Source: 66-474 sp035249175 (GTDB lineage Bacteria > Pseudomonadota > Gammaproteobacteria > Xanthomonadales > Rhodanobacteraceae). Taken from it: a stretch of 64,000 nt of DNA. A program made the translations under genes and the position numbers. The DNA is taken from NCBI GenBank assembly GCA_035249175.1, contig DATFGT010000103.1:1-64000 (forward strand). Direction: 5' to 3'. The notes below the pieces were generated by a model that had not been told where the DNA came from, did not search any database, and saw only the letters and a program-made list of their open reading frames with translations. The stretch's first letter is position 1. Every line of letters begins with the position of its first letter. Below, in pieces: positions 27,584 through 36,689 of the stretch.

Positions 27584-28006
27584 ATGGCCACCATCCGTTG
27601 CGACATCGTCAGTGCCGAAGCCAATATTTTCCACGGCGACGTGGCCTTGGTCGTTGCCAGTGGCGAAGCGGGCGAGTTGGGCATCGCGCCGCGCCACGAG
27701 CCACTGCTCACGCGCCTGAAGCCGGGCCAGGTCGAGGTGGTCGGCGAGGACGGCAAGCGCCAGTCGTACTATGTTTCCGGAGGAATTCTCGAAGTGCAGC
27801 CGGACGTGGTGACGGTGCTGGCCGACGCCGCCCTGCGTGCGGATGAGATCGACGAGGCTGCTGCGCGCCGTGCCAAGGAAGAGGCCGAACGCGTGCTTGC
27901 CAATCGTGGCGAGGCCAAGACCGTCGAACAGGCACAGGAACAACTCACGCAAGCCGTCGCGCAGTTGCAGGCGCTGGAACGGCTGCGTCGCAGCCTGCAA
28001 CACTGA
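27584..28006 (+). CDS. atpC: ATP synthase subunit epsilon
   Basis: Regulatory subunit of F1 at the foot of the gamma shaft. 140 residues: N-terminal beta-sandwich ('CDIVSAEANIFHGDVALVVA', 'GELGIAPRHEPLLT') and a C-terminal helical hairpin ('EAERVLANRGEAKTVEQAQE'). Last gene of the atp operon. I see no good terminator immediately behind it. Confidence 0.96.
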   Translation: MATIRCDIVSAEANIFHGDVALVVASGEAGELGIAPRHEPLLTRLKPGQVEVVGEDGKRQSYYVSGGILEVQPDVVTVLADAALRADEIDEAAARRAKEEAERVLANRGEAKTVEQAQEQLTQAVAQLQALERLRRSLQH

Positions 28007-28434
28007 CAGGCTGTCGGCCAAACCCCTCGTGCACGCGGCGCGATCGAAGCACGCCGCGTCGCCTCGATGCGTAGCTCGACACCCAGTGTAGCTCGACACC
28101 CAGTGTAGTCGAGGTCAAGTCGCGCCTGCCTTCCATTCGCCTTCGAGGATGGGTCGCGACAGCACAGCGGATTGCCTGCGATTGCCAACGTCTTTGGGAT
28201 TCTCGAGATCCCTTTGGCGCTCCTTGGCGTCCCTTGCCCAAAGGATTCGACGGGTGCAAACCAATGGACCGACCCGCCCCAGGCGCATCGACACCTCCGA
28301 CTTGTCAGGGGACGTGGCCGGGGGCACACGGCCTCCATCGCTCCCTGCGGCGCTCTGCTCACATTTTCTTTTGGAATCAGTCGGATGTAGCCAGTTGTCG
28401 AGTGAATGCGCGTGTCAGGCCATGACCTCTTTTT
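28007..28434. other. Non-coding stretch between the atp operon and the EPS locus, with a tandem repeat
   Basis: No reading frame here looks like a protein; the short open frames have no plausible ribosome sites and no recognisable motifs. The only clear structure is a 17-base tandem repeat (28071-28104). Bases 28110-28380 are ordinary in composition and could be a dispersed repeat or gene remnant, but I cannot identify it. Confidence 0.5.
28071..28104 (+). repeat. 17-base tandem direct repeat, two copies
   Basis: GTAGCTCGACACCCAGT occurs twice in direct succession and is followed by a third partial copy, GTAG. Function unknown. Confidence 0.8.
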
Positions 28435-28450
28435 GGGCATGTTTCGTGCA
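28435..28450 (+). promoter_or_regulatory. Sigma-54-type -24/-12 promoter of the EPS locus (candidate)
   Basis: GGGCATGTTTCGTGCA fits the sigma-54 consensus TGGCACG-N4-TTGCA: the GG (28436-28437) and GC (28448-28449) are exactly 10 bases apart, and most other positions match. Transcription would start near 28461, about 114 bases before the first EPS gene. In other bacteria exosortase A systems are linked with the PrsK/PrsR two-component system that works with sigma-54, which makes this site biologically sensible. It is flanked by a distant TGACCT...AGGTCA inverted repeat (28423-28428, 28454-28459). Confidence 0.5.
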
Positions 28451-28461
28451 AGAAGGTCAAT

Positions 28462-28506
28462 ACAGTACTGTCAAAAACTTGAACTACGTCACATTTGTAG
28501 TATAAA
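28462..28506 (+). promoter_or_regulatory. Second EPS promoter candidate (sigma-70 type) with palindrome
   Basis: -35 TTGAAC (28479-28484), 16 bases, -10 TATAAA (28501-28506). Directly upstream lies the perfect 10-bp palindrome ACAGTACTGT (28462-28471), a possible operator. The local sequence is AT-rich compared with the surroundings, as expected of a promoter region. Confidence 0.45.
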
Positions 28507-28574
28507 GATTGCCCTTTCGCGATCGGCCGGGCCGGTGGAAAGGAATCAACAATCAACATGGAGGGGTCGCGAGC

Positions 28575-29975
28575 ATGTATCGATTGTTCCGACAAAGGGC
28601 GTTGCGATGGCAACTCTTGCTGGCGCTGGTTGAATTCGCGTTGCTGGCGGGTTGCGTGTATGCGGCCGTAGTGCTGCGATATTGGGGAGACATTGGCACC
28701 CAGGCCTCGTTTGGCAGCGCCTTGGGTTGGCGCGCGCCACTGGTGGCGGCGGTATTGATCGTCGCGATGGCCGCTTTGGGGTTGTATCAGGTCCACCTGC
28801 GCGCCGGTTGGCTCGGCCGGGTCAGTCGCCAAGGCGTTGCATTCCTGCTGGGCTGGGTTGCGCTCACCGTGCTGTATTACGCAATGCCGGATGCCTATAT
28901 CGGTCGCGGTGTGCTCGGTATTGCGCTGGGCCTGGGTTATCTCGCGGTGGCGTTGTGGCGGGAAGTATTCCTCGGGTTCGTGGATGCCGACCTGTTCAAG
29001 CGCCGTGTGGTGATGCTTGGTGCGGGCGAGCGCGCGGCGGAGGTGGTTCACAAGATGCGCCGCAAGACCGACCAGCGCGGGTTCAAGATCCTGGGCTACG
29101 TGCCGATCGGTACCGATCCGGTGGCCATCCCGGCGACTTCGCTTCTGCATCCAGTTGAGCCCCTGTGCGAATGGGCGGGCCGGCTGGGGGTGGACGAGGT
29201 CGTGGTCGGCCCCGATGACCGGCGCGGCACCCTCCCCGTGGACGCTTTGCTGGAATGCAAGCAACGCGGCGTGTCAGTGACCGAGCTGGCGGAATTCTTC
29301 GAACGCGAAGCCGGCAAGATCAAGATGGATCTCACCAACCCCTCGTGGCTGGTGTTTTCGGACGGCTTCAACATCTCCCCGATGCGGCGCGCGATCAAAC
29401 GGATGTTCGATGTGGCCACCTCATCACTGGTGCTGCTGTTGACGTGGCCGCTGATGCTGGCGACCGCCTTCGCCATTCGCCTGGAATCGGGTCGCGGTGC
29501 GCCGATCCTGTATCGACAGGAGCGCGTGGGCGAAAACGGCAAATCGTTCCCGGTGATCAAGTTCCGCAGCATGTGCACCAACGCCGAAGGCGATGGAGTC
29601 GCGCGCTGGGCCACGAAGAACGATTGCCGGGTCACGCGGGTCGGGCGCCTCATCCGCAAGGCCCGACTGGATGAACTTCCGCAGTTGTGGAACGTGCTGC
29701 GCGGCGACATGAGCATCATAGGGCCTCGCCCGGAACGGCCGCAGTTCGTGGACGACTTCAACAGCAAGATTCGCTATTACTCGTTGCGCCATTGCGTGAA
29801 GCCGGGCCTGACCGGCTGGGCGCAATTGCGCTATCCCTACGGCTCCTCGTTCGAAGACGCCGAGGAGAAGCTGAAGTTCGACCTGTTCTACGTGAAAAAC
29901 CACAATTTCGTGTTCGACCTGGCCATCCTGGTGCAGACCGTGGAAGTCGTGCTGTTCGGGCGCGGCGCGCGCTGA
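28575..29975 (+). CDS. epsB: EPS-initiating sugar transferase, exosortase A/PEP-CTERM type
   Basis: Adds the first sugar phosphate to undecaprenyl phosphate at the inner membrane. 466 residues from the ATG at 28575 (GGAGG about 10 bases upstream). Four transmembrane helices in residues 10-130, a CoA-binding-like middle domain ('VVMLGAGERAAEVVHKM'), then the bacterial sugar transferase domain from about 275: 'KRMFDVATSS', 'YRQERVGENGKSFPVIKFRS', 'RKARLDELPQLWNVLRGDMS', 'GPRPERP'. First gene of the EPS locus, behind the promoter candidates. Confidence 0.93.
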   Translation: MYRLFRQRALRWQLLLALVEFALLAGCVYAAVVLRYWGDIGTQASFGSALGWRAPLVAAVLIVAMAALGLYQVHLRAGWLGRVSRQGVAFLLGWVALTVLYYAMPDAYIGRGVLGIALGLGYLAVALWREVFLGFVDADLFKRRVVMLGAGERAAEVVHKMRRKTDQRGFKILGYVPIGTDPVAIPATSLLHPVEPLCEWAGRLGVDEVVVGPDDRRGTLPVDALLECKQRGVSVTELAEFFEREAGKIKMDLTNPSWLVFSDGFNISPMRRAIKRMFDVATSSLVLLLTWPLMLATAFAIRLESGRGAPILYRQERVGENGKSFPVIKFRSMCTNAEGDGVARWATKNDCRVTRVGRLIRKARLDELPQLWNVLRGDMSIIGPRPERPQFVDDFNSKIRYYSLRHCVKPGLTGWAQLRYPYGSSFEDAEEKLKFDLFYVKNHNFVFDLAILVQTVEVVLFGRGAR

Positions 29976-29995
29976 AATTCCGGAGAAATTGCCTC

Positions 29996-30619
29996 GTGAA
30001 ATCCCTACCGCGAAATTGCGTTTTCTGGCTGGTGATGGTGCTTGGTCTGGTGTTGTTTGGGGGCTGCAGCACGACGCCCACGACCAGCAATTTGTCCACC
30101 GCGGCCCCGGCGGTGGAGCGCTACATCATCGGGCCCGGCGATTCACTCGACATCTATGTGCGCGACAACCCCACCCTGACCACCACGGTGCCGGTGCGTC
30201 CGGACGGCCGCATCTCGATCCCGCTGGTGCAATCCATCACGGCAGCCGGAAAAACGCCGGATCAACTGGCGGAGGACTTGCAAAAAGAGCTGAGCCGCTA
30301 CATCCGCTCGCCCCTGGTGACCGTGATCGTCAAGCGTTTCGTGGGCGCCTACAGCCAGCAGGTGCGGGTGGTCGGGCAGGCGGCGACGCCCAGGGCGGTT
30401 CCGTATCGCAGCGGCATGACGGTGCTCGATCTGATGATCGATGTGGGCGGCCTCACCAAGTTTGCCGCGGGCAACAAAGCCAAGATCGTGCGCCAGCTGC
30501 CGGACGGCGCGGAACAGACTATTCCGGTACGGCTCGGTGACCTGATGAATGGCAAGATCACGGAGAACGTACGCATGCATCCGGGCGACATCCTGATCAT
30601 TCCCGAGTCATTGTTTTGA
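29996..30619 (+). CDS. Polysaccharide export lipoprotein (Wza-like, XrtA-associated)
   Basis: Outer-membrane or periplasmic export component. 207 residues with a GTG start, GGAG 10 bases upstream. It has a lipoprotein signal with lipobox 'LFGGC' (cysteine near residue 25), a polysaccharide export domain ('YIIGPGDSLDIYVRDNP'), and one SLBB-like repeat ('VRVVGQAATPRAVPYRSG'). It is shorter than Wza, as is typical for exosortase-associated export proteins. It follows epsB by 20 bases and precedes the chain-length gene. Confidence 0.92.
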   Translation: MKSLPRNCVFWLVMVLGLVLFGGCSTTPTTSNLSTAAPAVERYIIGPGDSLDIYVRDNPTLTTTVPVRPDGRISIPLVQSITAAGKTPDQLAEDLQKELSRYIRSPLVTVIVKRFVGAYSQQVRVVGQAATPRAVPYRSGMTVLDLMIDVGGLTKFAAGNKAKIVRQLPDGAEQTIPVRLGDLMNGKITENVRMHPGDILIIPESLF

Positions 30620-30672
30620 GGCAGCGGACGCGGGACCACGACAACGACCAGGGATAACGGGGAAAAGAAGCC

Positions 30673-32256
30673 ATGCAAAAACAATCACTCGATTTGCATG
30701 AACTGTTTCAGCAAGTGCTGCTGGAGGTGCGCGCCACCTGGCGCTACCGCTGGCACGCGCTGATCGTTGCGTGGTGCGTGATGATCGTGGGCGCGCTGTT
30801 GGTGTTCGGTCTTCCCAACAAGTACGGGGCCAGCGCCCAAGTGTATGCCGACACCGATGCCTTGACCAACCCGTTGCTTCATGGGCTGGCAGTGCAACCG
30901 GATGTGCGCAGCCGCCTCCAGGTCATCACCCATACACTGCTTTCGCGCCCCAATCTCGAAGAAGTCGCGGACAAGACCGGGCTGTCCGTGCGTGCCACCA
31001 CCCCGGCCGACAAGGACGCATTGCTTGTGAATTTGGGCAATGGCGTCACCATCAAAGACGCCGGCACCAAGGATCTCTACAACATCAGCTATGCCGATCC
31101 TGATCGGCAGATGGCGCAGAAAGTGGTGCAGTCTTTCCTGCAAATCCTCATGAACGACACGTTGGGGGCGAATTCCGCATCCACCGAGACGGCGCAGAAC
31201 TTTTTGCAGCAACAAGTCGGCGACTACGCCAAACGATTGAACGAGGCGGAGAAGAAGCTGGCGGAATTCCAGAAAGCCAACGTCGGCTACATCCCCAACC
31301 AGGGTGGCAGCAGTTATTTCACGCGCCTGCAGGGGGCTGAAACCCAGTTGCAGAACCTGCAAGACCAGTACGACACGGCTGTCGCCGGCCGCGCGACCAC
31401 CGAGCAGCAGATGCGCGCCATGGCAAGCGGCAGCACCACGGGAATCGATCCGCGCACCCAGGAGATCGATACGCAAATAGCGTCTTACCAGCAGCAACTC
31501 AACAAATTGTTGCTGAGTTACACCGATGAGTATCCGGACGTGATTTCCGCGCGGCGCATGATCTCGCTGCTCCAGGCACGGCGCGCGGCACTCAAGAAGA
31601 ATGCCGGCAGCACCTCGATGATGAGCGTTGCCTCGGACAATCCGGTGTATCAGGAGATGCAGAAATCCCTGTACTCCAGCCAAGTCAACATCCGGACACT
31701 GGCCACGCAGATCGCACTTCAGAAGCGGCAGATTGCCGATCTCAAGGGCAAGGCGGACAAGATCACTGATGTCCAGGCCAGCCTGCAGCGGCTGACGCGC
31801 AACTACGACATTACCAAGAAGCAATACGACCAATTGCTGTCGCGGTTGAACACGGCCGAGATGTCGCAGGACGCGACGCAGAGCGGCAACAACCTGAAAT
31901 TCCGCGTGATCAATCCACCGGCCGTGCCGCTGCAACCCTCGAGTCCGAAACGCGGGCTGTTGCTACTGGTGGTGTTCGTGCTCGCGGTGGCTCTCGGCGC
32001 CGGGTTTGCGTATTTCATGCACAAGATCCGGCCGGTTTTCGTCAGCCTCACCGGGCTGCGGGATTCCGGCGGTTATCCCGTACTCGGCGCCTTCAGCCTG
32101 ATCGTGTCGCGGATGCGGCGAGAGGACCAGCGTCGCGAAGTATTCGGGTTCTGCGCCGGGGCATGTCTATTGGCGGTGGTGTTGGTGGCGGGAGTAGCCT
32201 TTGACGGCCATCTCACCCATCTGGTGCAGCATTTCTTTGTGATGGGGTCAACATGA
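30673..32256 (+). CDS. Chain-length determinant protein (Wzz/GumC type, XrtA-associated)
   Basis: Co-polymerase that sets polymer length in the inner membrane. 527 residues with one transmembrane helix near residues 32-52, a long periplasmic coiled-coil region (about 160-400, e.g. 'DYAKRLNEAEKKLAEFQKAN'), the Pro-rich 'INPPAVPLQPSSPKRG' before a second helix (about 430-450), and, unusually, a further hydrophobic helix near the C-terminus (about 495-515). No kinase domain is fused; the kinase is the next gene, overlapping by four bases (ATGA). Confidence 0.92.
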   Translation: MQKQSLDLHELFQQVLLEVRATWRYRWHALIVAWCVMIVGALLVFGLPNKYGASAQVYADTDALTNPLLHGLAVQPDVRSRLQVITHTLLSRPNLEEVADKTGLSVRATTPADKDALLVNLGNGVTIKDAGTKDLYNISYADPDRQMAQKVVQSFLQILMNDTLGANSASTETAQNFLQQQVGDYAKRLNEAEKKLAEFQKANVGYIPNQGGSSYFTRLQGAETQLQNLQDQYDTAVAGRATTEQQMRAMASGSTTGIDPRTQEIDTQIASYQQQLNKLLLSYTDEYPDVISARRMISLLQARRAALKKNAGSTSMMSVASDNPVYQEMQKSLYSSQVNIRTLATQIALQKRQIADLKGKADKITDVQASLQRLTRNYDITKKQYDQLLSRLNTAEMSQDATQSGNNLKFRVINPPAVPLQPSSPKRGLLLLVVFVLAVALGAGFAYFMHKIRPVFVSLTGLRDSGGYPVLGAFSLIVSRMRREDQRREVFGFCAGACLLAVVLVAGVAFDGHLTHLVQHFFVMGST

Positions 32257-33161
32257 GCACTGTCGAGAAGGCCGCCGAGAAGCTCAAGTCCCTGCAGCCG
32301 GAGTCGGCGGTATTGCCGGCTGTCGAAACGGTGGTAGTGCATTCGGGCTCGACGGTCGAGCGTTTGCAGGAGCGGGCCCGTAGCCAGGATCATGTGGCGG
32401 AAATCGCGCCGCTTTGGCATGTGGATTTCTCGGCGGCCGAGCGCGCGGGCTTGCTCCCGGTCGATGGCGACGCCAACCGTCGGCTGGCGGACGAGCTTCG
32501 GCGTGTGAAACGACCTTTGCTCGACAATGTGACCGGAAAAGGCACCAAGGCACTGGCGCATACGGAGCGCATCGTGGTCAGCAGTGCGGAGCCGGGTGAA
32601 GGAAAGAGCTTTACCGCGTTGAATCTCGCCCTCAGCCTGGCACGCGAACCGGATTATGAGGTCCTGCTGGTGGATGGCGATGTGCCCAAAGCCGATCTCA
32701 CCCGCGTGTTGGCACTCGAAGGGCAGCCGGGCCTGATGGATGTGCTGGCGGACGAGCGGTGCAAACCCGCCGACGTCATCGTGCGAACCGACGTGCCCAA
32801 CCTGCTGGTGGTGCCGGCAGGCGAACGACATGCGCTTGCCGCCGAGTTGTTCGGCAGCCTGCGCATGGAGTACGTCCTGGAAGAATTCGGTGGCCGCAAC
32901 CGGCGGCGCCTGGTGGTGTTCGACTCCTCGCCCCTGCTGGCTACTTCGGAATCGCAGGCATTGGTGTCCCTCATGGGTCAGGTCGTGGTGGTCGTGGCGG
33001 CGGGCCGCACACGTCGGCACGCACTCAGTTCGGCCATGCAAAACCTGAAGGATTCCCAATACGTCGGCCTGATCCTCAACATGAGCCGGCTGCCGGCCAG
33101 CGAGAACCATTACGACCGCTACTACGGCCGGTCTTCCGGGGACAATGAAGGGGAAGCCTAG
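32253..33161 (+). CDS. BY-type tyrosine kinase, XrtA-associated
   Basis: Cytoplasmic tyrosine autokinase partner of the chain-length protein. 302 residues: variable N-terminal 85, then P-loop domain with Walker A 'SSAEPGEGKSFTALNLALSL' (about 110-129), Walker A' 'VDGDVPKADL', Walker B 'VVFDSSPLL'. A C-terminal tyrosine cluster 'YDRYYGRSS' is the likely autophosphorylation site. Start overlaps the preceding stop (ATGA), which indicates translational coupling with the chain-length gene. Confidence 0.92.
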   Translation: MSTVEKAAEKLKSLQPESAVLPAVETVVVHSGSTVERLQERARSQDHVAEIAPLWHVDFSAAERAGLLPVDGDANRRLADELRRVKRPLLDNVTGKGTKALAHTERIVVSSAEPGEGKSFTALNLALSLAREPDYEVLLVDGDVPKADLTRVLALEGQPGLMDVLADERCKPADVIVRTDVPNLLVVPAGERHALAAELFGSLRMEYVLEEFGGRNRRRLVVFDSSPLLATSESQALVSLMGQVVVVVAAGRTRRHALSSAMQNLKDSQYVGLILNMSRLPASENHYDRYYGRSSGDNEGEA

Positions 33162-34700
33162 ATGCGCGTGCTGTCGGCGTCGGTGGTTTTGTCGTCGATT
33201 GTCTTGGGCGGCTGGTTGACCGGGGCGAAAGCCCAGAGTCTCGATACACCACCTGCGCTGAACTCGGGCCTCGGTTCGGCCGAGGGTGCCGACAGCGTGC
33301 CGCTGGGCCACGTGCCGCAGCCGAGCCTCGATTCGCCGGGAATGGTCACGGGCGTCACGTTCGGCCAGCTTTACACCGACAACCTGAAACTCGCATCCGA
33401 TGGCAGGAAGAAACAGGCGGGCTGGATCACCCAGATCCAGCCGTTCTTCCGGGCAGCCGCCAGCCGCCCGCGTTTTTCCGGACTGGTCGACTACACGCTC
33501 AACGGATACGTGTACGAGCAGCCATCCGGACACAACCAGTTGTCCCAGAACCTCAATGCCCAAGGCATGCTGACGGTTCTGCCCCAACATTTGTTCGTGA
33601 ATGGCACCGCGGCGTATGGCGACGCGATCATCAACAACCAACTGCCGGCAGGCTCCGGCACGTTTTTCCTGACCAACAACCGTGCCAACGTGGGCATGGC
33701 CACATTGAGTCCTTTTTGGGTCCAGCAGCTCGGCAACGTCGCCACCGCGACGCTTCGCTACACCCTCGGGCGGATTGTTTACAACGATCGTGGCATCCCC
33801 GGGGAGAACCGCGACCTGCTGAACGGTATTCCCGATGTCACCATGAATGCCATCCAGTTCAATGTCGCGAGTCCCAAGGATCAAACCTGGGGTTGGGATG
33901 CGGGCTACACCGATCAGCGCCTGAGCCCGGACTTCGGGCCAAGCCTGGAGTTCGCGGTGGCCAAGGTCGGAACTTGGGTGGAAGTGAATCCCAACCTCCG
34001 CTTGCTGGCCGATGGCGGCAAGGAAAACAAGTTCCTGCCGGATGGCACGATCCAGAAACTGGGCGCCCCGTTCTGGGACGTCGGCTTCGCATGGTCCGAT
34101 ACCCGTGACAACTTCAGGTTCATGGTGGGCCACCGGTTCTTCGGGCGCAGCTACCAGCTTTCGTGGACGCACGAGGCGGCTTTGCTGACGACGAACGTGA
34201 GCTACAGCGAGCGGCCGACCAATTACAACCAGCAACTGATGGGCCTGCCGGGAGAGGGAGGGCTGCCGCCGATCAACATCCGTCCGGTGCTTCCCTCGCT
34301 GAGGGAGCGCCAGCCGTACCTCATGAAGCGTCTGTCAGCCTCCGCGACCTACACCATGCCAAAGGGCAGGCTGAACCTGACGGTGTACGATGAGTTGCGC
34401 AGCTACTTCACGCAGAGTGACAAACAGGAACGGGTCGCGAATGCGGATCTTTCCTGGTTGTTCAATCTGGGACCGTTCACAACGCTCACCCCCAGCGTTC
34501 GCTGGCAGCGTTACCAATTCCGCAGCGGGCAGACCAACAATTCGCGTTACGGGCAGTTGGCGCTCGTGCATCAAGTCGACGCCAAGAACTTCGGCAGCTT
34601 GCGTGTGCGCCACGACGACACCAGCGTATCTTCGGCATCCCCGGGGGCACACGGCTACACCGTGAACGTGATCTTCGCCCAGTGGACCCATTTGTTTTGA
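33162..34700 (+). CDS. Outer-membrane beta-barrel protein, XrtA-associated
   Basis: 512 residues starting immediately after the kinase stop. It has a signal peptide ending 'GGWLTGAKAQS', is rich in alternating polar/aromatic beta strands, and ends in 'VIFAQWTHLF' with the terminal phenylalanine typical of proteins inserted by the BAM complex. Its size and position between the kinase and the ATPase match the uncharacterised 'PEP-CTERM system-associated' barrel family. Probably the outer-membrane exit or an anchoring barrel for the EPS; the exact role is unknown. Confidence 0.85.
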   Translation: MRVLSASVVLSSIVLGGWLTGAKAQSLDTPPALNSGLGSAEGADSVPLGHVPQPSLDSPGMVTGVTFGQLYTDNLKLASDGRKKQAGWITQIQPFFRAAASRPRFSGLVDYTLNGYVYEQPSGHNQLSQNLNAQGMLTVLPQHLFVNGTAAYGDAIINNQLPAGSGTFFLTNNRANVGMATLSPFWVQQLGNVATATLRYTLGRIVYNDRGIPGENRDLLNGIPDVTMNAIQFNVASPKDQTWGWDAGYTDQRLSPDFGPSLEFAVAKVGTWVEVNPNLRLLADGGKENKFLPDGTIQKLGAPFWDVGFAWSDTRDNFRFMVGHRFFGRSYQLSWTHEAALLTTNVSYSERPTNYNQQLMGLPGEGGLPPINIRPVLPSLRERQPYLMKRLSASATYTMPKGRLNLTVYDELRSYFTQSDKQERVANADLSWLFNLGPFTTLTPSVRWQRYQFRSGQTNNSRYGQLALVHQVDAKNFGSLRVRHDDTSVSSASPGAHGYTVNVIFAQWTHLF

Positions 34701-34707
34701 GATTGAC

Positions 34708-35772
34708 ATGTATCAGGCGTTCTACAAGCTGCGCGACAAGCCTTTCCAGCTGACCCCTGATCCGGGGATGCTGTTCCCCAGCAAGGGCCACAAGCGCGCG
34801 ATGTCGTACCTGCTGTACGGTTTCGGGCAGGGCGAAGGTTTCGTGATGATTACCGGTGCGGTCGGCACCGGCAAAACACTTCTCATCCAGAAACTATTCG
34901 AGGAACTTGCCAATCGAAACATTGCCATGGCCAGCATCGCGTCGGCCAATCTCGACAGCGCGGACATCTTGCCAGCAGTGGCTGCGGCGTTGGATCTGCC
35001 CTACGAACGGCGCAGCAAGGAAGCACTGCTGCAGGATATCAAGCAGCACCTGATGTCGCTGCACGACCGGCATACCCAGGCACTGTTGGTGGTGGACGAG
35101 GCGCAGACGCTTACCCCGGCTGCGCTCGAGATGTTGCGAATCCTGTCGAATCTCGAACTCAAGGGACGCGCACTGCTGCAGATATTTCTTGTCGGCCAGA
35201 CCGAGTTGCGGCGCATCATCATCAGCAACCACATGGAACAGCTGCGCCAGCGCATCATCGCCTCCCACCGGCTCGAACCGATGGACAGCGAGGAAACCCG
35301 GGCATACATCTTGCACCGGCTGCATGCCGTCGACTGGAACAACGACCCGGAATTGTCGCCCGCCATTTTTGCCGGCGTGTACCGGGCGAGCGGCGGCATT
35401 CCCCGCAAGATCAACCTCATCATGGACAGGCTGCTGTTGCACGGATATCTCGAAGAACTGCACCGACTGGATCAGGCGGCGCTGACGGTGGTGCTCGATG
35501 AGCTCCATGACGAGATGGCCGGCGCACCGCCAACGCTGGAGGCGCCGGCCTTGCCGCAACACCTGGACTTGAACCGTGCCACGGCGACGTCCGAGCGGGA
35601 GACCGAACTTGCCGCGCTGGAGCTGAAGCGCAACAACATCCTCATGCAATTGATGCGCGAGGAGGTCCGGCTCAAGGGAATCCTGGAAGGGGGGCCGACA
35701 ACGGTGTCCGCGACGGAGGAGACGTTGCTCGCCGAAAGACGGCGTCTGCATTCCGACAGGGAAAGCAAGTGA
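34708..35772 (+). CDS. XrtA-associated ATPase (ExeA/GspA-like AAA)
   Basis: 354 residues. It starts 'MYQAFYKLRDKPFQLTPDPG', and has Walker A 'ITGAVGTGKTLLIQ' (about 48-61), Walker B 'ALLVVDEAQTLTP', and 'LRQRIIASHRLEPMDSEE' as sensor region. The C-terminal 100 residues are charged and probably helical. The family occurs next to exosortase A genes and resembles secretion ATPase GspA/ExeA, suggesting a role in energising or assembling the export machinery. The barrel gene ends 7 bases upstream; the deacetylase start overlaps its stop. Confidence 0.9.
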   Translation: MYQAFYKLRDKPFQLTPDPGMLFPSKGHKRAMSYLLYGFGQGEGFVMITGAVGTGKTLLIQKLFEELANRNIAMASIASANLDSADILPAVAAALDLPYERRSKEALLQDIKQHLMSLHDRHTQALLVVDEAQTLTPAALEMLRILSNLELKGRALLQIFLVGQTELRRIIISNHMEQLRQRIIASHRLEPMDSEETRAYILHRLHAVDWNNDPELSPAIFAGVYRASGGIPRKINLIMDRLLLHGYLEELHRLDQAALTVVLDELHDEMAGAPPTLEAPALPQHLDLNRATATSERETELAALELKRNNILMQLMREEVRLKGILEGGPTTVSATEETLLAERRRLHSDRESK

Positions 35773-36677
35773 ACATGGTGGCGTCACAACCAACGCCGGT
35801 CACCAACGCCATGACGGTGGACGTGGAAGATTACTTCCAGGTCGCGGCGTTCGAGAGGTGCATCCGACGCGAGGACTGGCCGCGCTGGCCTGTTCGTGTC
35901 GAAGGCAATACCCGGCGGGTGCTTGAACTGTTCGCGCGGCGGGACATCACGGCAACCTTCTTCGTGCTCGGTTGGGTGGCGGAACGCTTTCCGGCATTGA
36001 TACGCGAGATCAGCGCTGCCGGCCATGAGGTCGCCAGCCATGGTTTTGGCCACGAGCGCCTGACCCTTATCAGCCGTGATCAATTTCGCGATGGCATCAC
36101 ACGCACCAAGCACTTGCTGGAGGACATCAGCGGCGCTGCAGTGATCGGGTACCGTGCGCCCAGCTACTCGATCGGCCCGACCACGCTATGGGCGCACGAT
36201 GACTTACGCGAAGCGGGGTATCGCTACAGCTCCAGCATCGTGCCCATTCGCCATGACCTTTACGGCATGCCGTCAGCACCGCGCTTCGCCTTTTTCACGG
36301 ATTCCGGGTTGCTTGAAATCCCGGTCACCACGATGCGGCTCGCCGGGCGCAACTGGCCCTGTGGTGGAGGCGGCTACTTCCGCTTGCTTCCCTATGCGCT
36401 GTTCAAGCGCGGCCTGCGCCGTGTCAACCGGCGCGAGCAGCGGTCCGGCGTATTTTATTTTCATCCGTGGGAAATCGACCCTGGGCAACCGCGGGTGCCC
36501 GGCGTGACATTGAAGAACCGGGTGCGTCATTACCTTAACCTGGCGCGCACGGCGCCCAGAATCGAGCGGTTGTTGCGCGATTTCCGCTTCGATCGCATGG
36601 ACCGGGTGTTTCTCGCTCCCGGGCACGCCGTGTATCCGGTCGCGACGCTTGCGACCGCCGAACTGTGCGCGCAATGA
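35769..36677 (+). CDS. Polysaccharide deacetylase, XrtA-associated
   Basis: Carbohydrate esterase family 4-type enzyme likely to remove acetyl groups from the EPS. 302 residues; NodB fold with 'MTVDVEDYFQV' (catalytic Asp and metal ligand region), 'HEVASHGFGHERL' (two metal-binding His), 'GYRAPSYSI', and 'FYFHPWEIDPGQPR'. No signal peptide is seen, so it may act in the cytoplasm or through a non-classical route. GTG start overlaps the previous stop (GTGA); an ATG two codons later is possible. Confidence 0.92.
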   Translation: MNMVASQPTPVTNAMTVDVEDYFQVAAFERCIRREDWPRWPVRVEGNTRRVLELFARRDITATFFVLGWVAERFPALIREISAAGHEVASHGFGHERLTLISRDQFRDGITRTKHLLEDISGAAVIGYRAPSYSIGPTTLWAHDDLREAGYRYSSSIVPIRHDLYGMPSAPRFAFFTDSGLLEIPVTTMRLAGRNWPCGGGGYFRLLPYALFKRGLRRVNRREQRSGVFYFHPWEIDPGQPRVPGVTLKNRVRHYLNLARTAPRIERLLRDFRFDRMDRVFLAPGHAVYPVATLATAELCAQ

Positions 36678-36689
36678 GGGGGATGCAGC

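Noticed and set aside
28109..28440. Several overlapping short frames on both strands after atpC
   Set aside because: None has a ribosome site or recognisable motif and the frames conflict with each other; treated as non-coding or repeat DNA.
32073..34235. A 720-codon open frame on the minus strand opposite the kinase and barrel genes
   Set aside because: It is antisense to two well-supported genes; its length follows from the high third-position GC, which removes stop codons from the complementary frame. The translation has no family motif.
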